From a bacterium (Candidatus Gribaldobacteria) CG10_big_fil_rev_8_21_14_0_10_41_12 (GTDB lineage: Bacteria; Patescibacteriota; Minisyncoccia; Minisyncoccales; CG1-02-41-26), in the NCBI GenBank assembly GCA_002773545.1, contig PFAV01000017.1, forward strand, positions 653 through 6,511: a stretch of DNA of 5,859 bases, in the 5' to 3' direction. The number at the start of each line of letters is the position of its first letter. The first letter of the stretch is position 1. The notes under the pieces are model-generated. The model was not told where the DNA came from and did no database searches. It saw only the letters and a list, made by a program, of their open reading frames with translations. This document shows, one piece after another, positions 1-4,784 of the stretch. The position numbers and the translations under genes were made by a program.

Positions 1-135
1 GTTAATTTAGGCAAAAACAGCGCCACTTATTACGCTGGCTTATTAGACGATGTCCGCATCTACAACTACGCCCGCGCAGCCAACCAAATCCGCGCCGATT
101 ACAACTCCGGAACGAGCCTGCACTTAGGCCAATAA
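1..135 (+). CDS. C-terminal end of a LamG/concanavalin-like domain surface protein (5' truncated by window)
   Basis: Frame 1 is open from the window edge and ends with TAA at 133-135, giving 44 residues. The stretch LLDDVRIYNYARAANQI (about residues 14-30) matches the last beta-strand and exit motif of LamG/laminin-G-like jelly-roll domains, usually written G-x-I/L-D-D-V-R-I-Y-N-R-A-L-S-x-x-E-I. Family knowledge: such domains bind carbohydrate or protein and in CPR bacteria often end large secreted or surface-anchored proteins. Only the end is visible, so the full architecture, signal peptide and any catalytic module are unknown. Codons favour C in third position (TAC, AAC, ATC, GCC), unlike the AT-rich transposase that follows. 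No U-tract terminator follows; the first strong structure downstream is the REP-like hairpin at 157-179. Confidence 0.8.
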   Translation, partial: VNLGKNSATYYAGLLDDVRIYNYARAANQIRADYNSGTSLHLGQ

Positions 136-156
136 AAGAGCAGAAAAGGAGGGAAT

Positions 157-179
157 AGGAAGGAGCTTCGCTCCTTCCT
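157..179 (+). repeat. REP-like palindrome, copy 1 (TTC apex)
   Basis: A perfect 10-bp stem, AGGAAGGAGC paired with GCTCCTTCCT, closes a TTC triloop. It is identical, including one flanking T (156-179 versus 765-788), to the copy inside the transposase gene. Together with the oppositely oriented copy at 192-214 it forms a head-to-head pair separated by 12 nt, like the paired REPs of BIMEs. The hairpin could also slow transcription leaving the LamG gene, but no T-run follows it. Confidence 0.8.
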
Positions 180-191
180 AAACTCCGAAAG

Positions 192-214
192 AGGAAGGAG
201 CGAAGCTCCTTCCT
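192..214 (-). repeat. REP-like palindrome, copy 2 (GAA apex, inverted relative to copy 1)
   Basis: Same arms, AGGAAGGAGC and GCTCCTTCCT, but the apex is GAA, so this is the reverse complement of copy 1. Identity with copy 4 extends 4 nt upstream as AAAG (188-212 matches 955-979). It ends 8 nt before the transposase ATG. In the RNA it would sequester the only purine-rich, SD-like sequence close to that start. Confidence 0.8.
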
Positions 215-222
215 GAATAAAT

Positions 223-954
223 ATGTCAAAAAATCAAAAAATTATTTTTGCAAACGGTGGATATTATCACGCTTATAATCGTGGCGTTGATAAGAAAATA
301 ATCTTTCTTGATGAAGAGGATTTTTGGAAATTTTTTAATTGCCTGCGTGATTTAAATAATGAAACTTATTACGAAGAAAGATTGGGTGTGCTGGGAATTT
401 CTAAAAACCTTATGCGACCGTTAAAATCTTCTGACTTCCAAGAGCTCGGCGATTTTATTCAGCAACAAGAAAAATTAGTGGAAGTAGTAAGTTATTCTTT
501 GGGACCAAATCACTTCCACTTGGTGTTGAAGCAGTTAAAGGATAAAGGAGTTTCCAATTTTATGCACAGAGTTAGCACGAGCTATACAAATTATTTTAAT
601 AAGAAGTATGAACGCTCGGGAGTTCTTTTCCAAGGCGTTTTTAAGAAGATTCACATTGATAATGAAAGGTATCTTTTGTGGCTGATTGGCTATGTCAACG
701 GTAATATAGAAATTCACGGATTGGGAAAAGCAAGCGACTACCCTTGGTCAAGCTACCAAGCGATTAGGAAGGAGCTTCGCTCCTTCCTGAAGCAAGAGGG
801 GAGTGGTTTGTCTAAGTTGTCGGTGTTGAGCGGGTTGGACATTATTTTGTCGCAGTTTGGCAGTGTTGAGCAATTTGAGGAATTTGTTAAAATGGTTATT
901 AGTGAGAGCCGCGCAAAAAAAGAAATGAAAAACTATTTGTTAGAAGAAGATTAA
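223..954 (+). CDS. REP-associated tyrosine transposase (RAYT; Y1/HUH family, TnpA_REP type)
   Basis: A 243-residue HUH single-strand endonuclease of the IS200/IS605-related Y1 superfamily. Family knowledge: RAYTs nick and join REP hairpin DNA through a 5'-phosphotyrosine and are usually single-copy residents rather than autonomous insertion sequences. Visible motifs are the N-terminal GGYYHAYNRGVDKKIIF (12-28), the HUH metal site PNHFHLVL (H97, H99), the family block from FMHRVSTSYTNYFN to SGVLFQG (about 113-138), GYVNGNIEIHG with the probable nucleophile Y157 (aligned to the YIxxNPV tyrosine of E. coli RAYT), and DYPWSSY (172-178). The acidic C-terminal tail after 190 looks complete. The ATG at 223 is chosen because homology begins within 15 residues. 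No Shine-Dalgarno is suitably placed. The gene is flanked by REP-like palindromes and contains one at codons 182-189. It is more AT-rich than its neighbours, suggesting transfer. Confidence 0.93.
   Translation: MSKNQKIIFANGGYYHAYNRGVDKKIIFLDEEDFWKFFNCLRDLNNETYYEERLGVLGISKNLMRPLKSSDFQELGDFIQQQEKLVEVVSYSLGPNHFHLVLKQLKDKGVSNFMHRVSTSYTNYFNKKYERSGVLFQGVFKKIHIDNERYLLWLIGYVNGNIEIHGLGKASDYPWSSYQAIRKELRSFLKQEGSGLSKLSVLSGLDIILSQFGSVEQFEEFVKMVISESRAKKEMKNYLLEED
766..788 (+). repeat. REP-like palindrome, copy 3, inside the RAYT reading frame
   Basis: Identical over 24 nt (765-788) to copy 1 (156-179), with 10-bp arms and a TTC apex. It is translated as RKELRSFL, residues 182-189 of the transposase, immediately after the conserved DYPWSSY motif and before the C-terminal tail, so it occupies a probable variable linker. 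The element is 23 nt long, so the gene stays open only because of the phase of its flanks. Confidence 0.8.
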
Positions 955-958
955 AAAG

Positions 959-981
959 AGGAAGGAGCGAAGCTCCTTCAT
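959..981 (-). repeat. REP-like palindrome, copy 4 (GAA apex, slightly decayed), just after the RAYT stop codon
   Basis: GAAGGAGC (961-968), GAA apex, GCTCCTTC (972-979) form a perfect 8-bp stem. The outermost two pairs of the 10-bp consensus are lost because the right arm continues as AT instead of CT. It begins 4 nt after the transposase TAA and has the orientation of copy 2. The right end is followed by a short duplication of CCTTCAT. No T-run follows, so a terminator call is not supported. Confidence 0.75.
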
Positions 982-997
982 CCTTCATCTTGGGAGG

Positions 998-1025
998 TTG
1001 CAAAAAAAATCAATAGGGTTAAAAT
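998..1025 (+). promoter_or_regulatory. Possible sigma-70-type promoter for the membrane TPR gene
   Basis: TTGCAA (998-1003) and TAAAAT (1020-1025) are separated by 16 bp. They match the -35 and -10 consensus at 4/6 and 5/6 positions. Transcription would start near 1032 and give a leader of about 80 nt containing the two hairpins at 1053-1086. The region is very A-rich, so a chance -10 match is easy. This is a candidate only. Confidence 0.3.
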
Positions 1026-1052
1026 AAATAAAATAAAATAATAAATAAGAAC

Positions 1053-1086
1053 CTGGCTTCGCCAGAACCTTGATTTCGGCAAGGTT
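1053..1086 (+). promoter_or_regulatory. Two adjacent hairpins in the leader of the membrane TPR gene
   Basis: Hairpin A pairs CTGGC (1053-1057) with GCCAG (1061-1065) around a TTC apex. Hairpin B pairs AACCTTG (1066-1072) with CAAGGTT (1080-1086) around a 7-nt loop. They abut with no spacer. AACC at 1050-1053 could also pair with GGTT at 1083-1086, allowing an alternative fold. The start codon lies 27 nt further on. No T-run follows. Hairpin A shares the seven-base apex GCTTCGC with REP copies 1 and 3, so it may be a distant relative of that repeat. Any regulatory role is inference. Confidence 0.4.
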
Positions 1087-1113
1087 AATTATATATTCCG
1101 AAAATAAAAAAAT

Positions 1114-3405
1114 ATGCTGCAAAAAATTTTAAGGTTTATTGTTTTCGCGACTATCTTTTTAATGCCTTTGTTTTGGCTGCCGTTTTCGGTGGAGGCGTTT
1201 GATTTTAACAAGGTCTATTTGTTGGCTACCTTGGTTTTAGTCGGGCTCCTGCTCTGGCTGGCCAAAATGGTTTTTTACGACAAAAAATTCACTATTAAAT
1301 GGACTCTGCTTGACCCGTTTATTTTGGCCTTCGCAATTGTGTCAACCATCGGCGCTTTTACTGGCGTTGACAGATGGACAAGCTTGTTTGGTTTTTACGG
1401 CAAGTTTTGGCCGAGTATTTTGGGGCTTTGGGCCATGGTTGGTTTTTATTTTTTAGTTACCAACAACATCAAAAAAGCCGATTTAACCGCTTTAACAAAA
1501 GTTTTTACCTGGTCTTCGCTGTTGGTAGTTGTTAGCAGTTATCTGGCCATTTTTAATGTCTGGGCCAAAATTAGCGCTTTGCTGGGCGGCAAATTGCCGG
1601 CCATTATGTCATTGCGCACTTTTTCATTGGCGGGCGGCTCGCTGGAGGCCTTGGCGATGTTTTTGGCTTGCGTAAGCGTGGCCATCATCGTGTTTATTTC
1701 TTTGGCGCGTTCAACCAAAAAAGAAATTGTTTCTTATTTTGTTTTGTTTGGCGCCTTGGGCTTGTTGATTGTGGTTGATTTCACGCCAGCTTGGCTTACT
1801 ATGTTGGCGGCTTTAATTTTATTTTTAGTGTTTTCGTTTTGGAAACGCATTTTCAAGACCGATGTTAATCGGCTCACCTTGGCCACTTTGTTTGCTATCA
1901 TCGCGGTGGTGTTTATCTTTGTTAGCCCGGTGCGAGCTTTTTTGAATCAAACATTTTTCGCGGGCGGCTTGCCGCAAGAAGTGCTCTTGAACCAAAAAAC
2001 CAGCTGGAGCTTGGCTAGCCAGGGCTTTGGCGAACACTGGCTTTTGGGAGCGGGTACAGGCAACTTTCATTATGTTTTCGCCAAGTTTAAGCCAGCCGCT
2101 TTTTTGAACACCCAGTTTTGGCAACTGCGCTTTGACCGAGCGGGCAGTTATTGGGCCGAGCTCTTGACTGAAGGCGGGGCCTTGGGCGCTTTTTTCTATC
2201 TGGCTATGGCGGCGATGTTTCTGCTGATTTCTTATTTCTTCATTGCCAGCGCCAAGTCCAAGCTGATGGGCAGCGGCGGCGACAAAGATAAAGACAAAGA
2301 CAAAGGCCAAAATGTTGGGGTAATTCCTTTTGTGGTGATGGTTTTCGCTTTGTTAGTAGGCCAGGCATTTTACTACCAGACAACTGTTTTAGCTTTTTCG
2401 TTTTGGCTATTTTTGGCTTTAGGCGTGGTGGCCTGGGGCGAGGCCTTGCGCGAAAAGTCATTTTCTTTTCAGGAGTTTCCGGAAGCCGGCTTGGTGTTTA
2501 GCATTGTCTTTTGGCTGATTGCCGTGGCCATGGCTTTTGTTTGCTTTACTATGGGCAAGTATTATTTGGCTGATGTTTATTATCGCCAATATCTGGTGAG
2601 CCCGAATACCAATTTGGTTAAATTAGAAACCGCCACTCGCCTAGCCCCAGACAGAGCGGTTTATCATATTGCTTTAAGCCGCGCTTATTTGCAAAAGTTC
2701 ACTGAAGAGGCCAGCAAGGCCCAGCCCGACAAGCAAGTAGCCGCCCAATTCATTAGCACAGCAGTGCAAGAAAGCAAAACAGCTGTGGCCAAAAGCCCTA
2801 ATATGGTGGTGGCTTATGAAACAGCCGGGGTAGTTTATCGGGAGATTCAAGCGGTGGTAACCGGCAGTAAGGACTGGGCCGTGAAAAGCTTTCAAGATGT
2901 TTTGCGCTTGGAGCCGCTCAACCCGGCGGTTATAACCGAGCTGGGCAAGTTGGCGCTGGCTGACAAAAATGAGGAGCAGGCCAGAAGTTATTTTCAGCAG
3001 GCCATAGATATGAAGGCGGATTTCGTGGACGCGCATTTGCAGATGGCTTTCTTGGACGATCAATCTGGCAAAAAAGAGTTAGCTCAAAGCCGTTTGGAAA
3101 ACTTGGTGCGAGTGAGTCCGTTTTCCGTGGACGCGCATTTTCAGTTGGGCCGTATTTATTATAACGAAGGCGAATACGATAAGGCGGCCGAGCAGTTTCA
3201 AACAGCCATTGCTTTGTTTCCTAACCATTCCAACTCGCTCTATTCGCTGGCCTTGGTTTATGAAAAACAAGGCGATTATGACAAGGCCTTGGAGCTGATG
3301 AAACGGGTAGGCGAGCTAAACATGGGCAATCAAGACATAGAAGACAAGATTGCCGCTTTGCAGGCGTCGTCGCATAACAAAACCGCCCCCGCCCCCACCG
3401 AATAG
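1114..3405 (+). CDS. Polytopic O-antigen ligase/polymerase-like (Wzy/WaaL fold) membrane protein with C-terminal TPR domain
   Basis: 763 residues. About 13 hydrophobic helices are visible by eye (near 6-24, 34-53, 66-83, 100-116, 131-149, 176-197, 205-222, 225-242, 254-271, 355-378, 401-419, 422-441, 459-479). A large loop at 272-350 sits before TM10 and holds HWLLGAGTGNF (308-318) and SYWAELLTEGGALGAF (345-360), the position and style of the catalytic periplasmic loop of O-antigen ligases and polymerases. From about 500 to 738 there are tandem TPR-like repeats; the clearest start near 637, 671 and 705 (e.g. AHFQLGRIYYNEGEYDKAAEQF). Family members transfer or polymerise lipid-linked glycans at the membrane exterior; the TPR may recruit partners. 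The usual loop histidine (A-H-N/S) appears as A-G-S, so activity is uncertain. A DKDKDKDK linker lies at 390-397. The ATG at 1114 precedes TM1 directly, without a visible SD. Confidence 0.82.
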   Translation: MLQKILRFIVFATIFLMPLFWLPFSVEAFDFNKVYLLATLVLVGLLLWLAKMVFYDKKFTIKWTLLDPFILAFAIVSTIGAFTGVDRWTSLFGFYGKFWPSILGLWAMVGFYFLVTNNIKKADLTALTKVFTWSSLLVVVSSYLAIFNVWAKISALLGGKLPAIMSLRTFSLAGGSLEALAMFLACVSVAIIVFISLARSTKKEIVSYFVLFGALGLLIVVDFTPAWLTMLAALILFLVFSFWKRIFKTDVNRLTLATLFAIIAVVFIFVSPVRAFLNQTFFAGGLPQEVLLNQKTSWSLASQGFGEHWLLGAGTGNFHYVFAKFKPAAFLNTQFWQLRFDRAGSYWAELLTEGGALGAFFYLAMAAMFLLISYFFIASAKSKLMGSGGDKDKDKDKGQNVGVIPFVVMVFALLVGQAFYYQTTVLAFSFWLFLALGVVAWGEALREKSFSFQEFPEAGLVFSIVFWLIAVAMAFVCFTMGKYYLADVYYRQYLVSPNTNLVKLETATRLAPDRAVYHIALSRAYLQKFTEEASKAQPDKQVAAQFISTAVQESKTAVAKSPNMVVAYETAGVVYREIQAVVTGSKDWAVKSFQDVLRLEPLNPAVITELGKLALADKNEEQARSYFQQAIDMKADFVDAHLQMAFLDDQSGKKELAQSRLENLVRVSPFSVDAHFQLGRIYYNEGEYDKAAEQFQTAIALFPNHSNSLYSLALVYEKQGDYDKALELMKRVGELNMGNQDIEDKIAALQASSHNKTAPAPTE
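2281..2304 (+). repeat. GA(C/T)AAA microsatellite encoding a (Asp-Lys)4 linker
   Basis: Four 6-nt units of GA(C/T)AAA encode DKDKDKDK at residues 390-397, between predicted TM10 and TM11 of the membrane protein. The unit length is a multiple of three, so slippage would lengthen or shorten a charged loop without a frameshift. Confidence 0.7.
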
Positions 3406-3425
3406 CCAACCCCCTAATATTGAGC

Positions 3426-3450
3426 GCTGTTGACATCTGATGTCAACAGC
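3426..3450. promoter_or_regulatory. Perfect 12+1+12 palindrome, probable operator over the ftsZ-like promoter
   Basis: GCTGTTGACATC (3426-3437), a central T, then GATGTCAACAGC (3439-3450) form a perfect inverted repeat. The left arm contains the -35 hexamer and the right arm fills the promoter spacer up to the base before the -10. A dimeric repressor bound here would block RNA polymerase. As RNA it could form a 10-bp stem with a TCTGA loop at the end of the upstream transcript, but no T-run follows, so an operator is the better reading than an intrinsic terminator. Confidence 0.6.
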
Positions 3451-3457
3451 TTACAAT
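3430..3457 (+). promoter_or_regulatory. Strong sigma-70-type promoter for the ftsZ-like gene (and possibly galU)
   Basis: TTGACA (3430-3435, 6/6 consensus), a 16-bp spacer, and TACAAT (3452-3457, 5/6). The expected start site is about 3464, only 3 nt before the ATG at 3467. This predicts a leaderless or nearly leaderless mRNA and means the in-frame ATG at 3440 lies upstream of transcription. The promoter is the best match in the window and is overlapped by the palindrome 3426-3450. Confidence 0.65.
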
Positions 3458-3466
3458 GCTACTGTT

Positions 3467-4732
3467 ATGAAAACAAAGAAAAATAATTCGCCAGAGAAAA
3501 ACAAGGTTGCTAAGGTTGTTAAAACTGTTGTGCCTTCCCCGCGAAAAATAAAAATTCGCGTGGTGGGCTTGGGCGGCGGGGGAGCGGCTATTGTTTCGGA
3601 AATGGCCGCCATCTTGAAAGGTGTGAGCTTTATAGCCGCTGACACCGACATTAAAACATTTCGCCGTATCAGAAGAGATGTCAAACCATTTCATTTTGGC
3701 GAAAAAATAACCAATGGTTTTGGCACCGGGCTTAACCCGGACTTGGCGCAAAAAGCCGCCATTGAGGAGAAAGAAAAAATTGGACGGCTCTTCAAGGATT
3801 GCGACTTGGTAATTTTGGTTGGTTGTTTGGGCGGCGGGGTGGCCTCCGGAGCCGGGCCGGTGTTTGCTGAAGCGGCCAGCGAGCAAAAAGCCATTACCAT
3901 TGGCATATTTACTTTGCCATTTTCTTTTGAAGGCGATAAAAAAATTCGTTTGGCCAAAAAAGCGGTCCTGTCTTTAACTGAAAAACTGTCGGGCGTGATT
4001 GCCGTGCCCAATGAGCGAATTTTTTTGTTAGTAGATAAAAAAACCGCTTTGAAAAAATCGTTTTCATTGGTTAACCAAACATTTGCTTTTTGGATTAACG
4101 ATTTATTGCAGGTGATTGCCAAGCCCGGCCTGATTAACATTGACTTTGCGGACTTGAAAGCTATTTTAGAAAAACGCGGCAAAAGATTATTTTTTGGCCA
4201 AGCCGCGGCCCAAGGCCCGTTGAGGGCTGAAGAGGTGGCCAAAAATATTTTCCAAAGCCCGTTTTTTGACGGGCCGCCCAAAAATGTCAAGAAAATTTTA
4301 TTTAATATTACGGGTGGCGCTGACTTGGGCATTAAAGAAGTAGAAACAGTGAGCAATGCTATTGCCAACCTCAACCCCAAGGCCAAAATAATTTTTGGCA
4401 TCACTGATTCATCTTCATGCAAAGGCAAAATACGAATTATTCTTTTGGCGGTGAGCGATGACGAAAATAACGAAAACAACGAGGCGGGCGAGCGGGTAGC
4501 GGCCAAAACACAGACAGGAGCTGGCGCTGGTTCGGTGGAAAAACAGCCCAAAGCCAAAACAAAACGCAAAATTAAAACACAGCCAGGCGCCGCAGAGAGC
4601 GAAGAAAAAAAACCAATGGTTCGGCGAACAGCTATGGAAGTAAAGAAGGCCGACGAAGAAGAAAGAGACAGAGAATGGGCGCCCGAGGCCGAATGGGAAG
4701 TGCCAACTTTCTTGCGCAACAAACCCGAATAG
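3467..4732 (+). CDS. ftsZ: Divergent FtsZ-family (tubulin-like) cell division GTPase
   Basis: 421 residues from the ATG at 3467. An in-frame ATG at 3440 would give 430, but it lies inside the promoter palindrome and upstream of the predicted transcription start. FtsZ features in order: VVGLGGGGAAIVSEM (32-46), FIAADTD (55-61), the tubulin signature position VGCLGGGVASGAGPV (118-132), PFSFEG (151-156), VPNERIFLLVDKKTALKKSF (about 180-199), the T7 loop INIDFADLK with N224, D226 and D229, and LFNITGGADL (278-287). A charged linker of about 80 residues leads to the C-terminal peptide WEVPTFLRNK (410-419), the type that binds FtsA or ZipA. The catalytic T7 acids and C-terminal peptide are kept, but canonical GGGTGTG reads GGGVASG, so GTP binding or turnover may be altered. 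It is probably a second, diverged FtsZ; no dcw cluster genes flank it. It may share a transcript with galU. Confidence 0.85.
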   Translation: MKTKKNNSPEKNKVAKVVKTVVPSPRKIKIRVVGLGGGGAAIVSEMAAILKGVSFIAADTDIKTFRRIRRDVKPFHFGEKITNGFGTGLNPDLAQKAAIEEKEKIGRLFKDCDLVILVGCLGGGVASGAGPVFAEAASEQKAITIGIFTLPFSFEGDKKIRLAKKAVLSLTEKLSGVIAVPNERIFLLVDKKTALKKSFSLVNQTFAFWINDLLQVIAKPGLINIDFADLKAILEKRGKRLFFGQAAAQGPLRAEEVAKNIFQSPFFDGPPKNVKKILFNITGGADLGIKEVETVSNAIANLNPKAKIIFGITDSSSCKGKIRIILLAVSDDENNENNEAGERVAAKTQTGAGAGSVEKQPKAKTKRKIKTQPGAAESEEKKPMVRRTAMEVKKADEEERDREWAPEAEWEVPTFLRNKPE

Positions 4733-4734
4733 AA

Positions 4735-4758
4735 GATATGTCGATATGTCGATATGTC
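4735..4758 (+). repeat. Triple 8-bp tandem repeat GATATGTC between ftsZ-like gene and galU
   Basis: Three exact units at 4735-4742, 4743-4750 and 4751-4758, followed by GA. Each unit contains an ATG, and because the unit is 8 bp, the three ATGs (4738, 4746, 4754) fall in three different frames. Only the one at 4746 is in frame with galU; the one at 4738 opens a 12-codon frame and the one at 4754 stops after three codons. Confidence 0.85.
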
Positions 4759-4784
4759 GAGTTAGGTCTGCCCTAAGTAAACTT

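Noticed and set aside
2..229. A 75-residue minus-strand frame through the LamG tail and the REP pair
   Set aside because: It is Arg/Ser/Cys-rich, crosses two palindromes, and the opposite strand shows a convincing LamG end.
223..954. Complete IS200/IS605 insertion sequence with tnpA ends
   Set aside because: The protein is of the TnpA_REP/RAYT subgroup (about 240 aa with the YPWSSY block), there is no tnpB, and the flanking structures are short repeated REPs rather than distinct left and right IS ends.
157..981. CRISPR-like array from repeated 23-nt palindromes
   Set aside because: The spacings are 12, 551 and 170 nt, orientation alternates, one copy is in a coding frame, and no cas gene is present. 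REP elements explain them better.
959..990. Rho-independent terminator after the transposase
   Set aside because: The hairpin is strong but is followed by ATCCTTCATCTTGGG, not a T-run; REP copy 4 explains the structure.
1825..2310. A 161-residue minus-strand open frame, with others at 2240-2461 and 2674-3063
   Set aside because: They lie antisense to the membrane TPR gene, have no domain or start signals, and overlap each other; they are by-products of the codon bias of the real gene.
3414..3446. Divergent minus-strand promoter using TTGACA in the right arm of the palindrome
   Set aside because: The palindrome supplies a -35 on the minus strand, but no hexamer at 16-18 bp spacing resembles TATAAT (best are CTCAAT and TCAATA), and no minus-strand gene lies to the left.
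3440..3466. Use of the ATG at 3440 as the ftsZ-like start
   Set aside because: It lies inside the operator palindrome and upstream of the predicted transcription start; the nine extra residues match no FtsZ feature.
3691..4722. A 343-residue open frame on the minus strand
   Set aside because: It is exactly antisense to the FtsZ-like gene, is rich in Ser/Ala/Leu from complementary codons, has no recognisable domain, and covers the region where the + strand shows clear FtsZ motifs.
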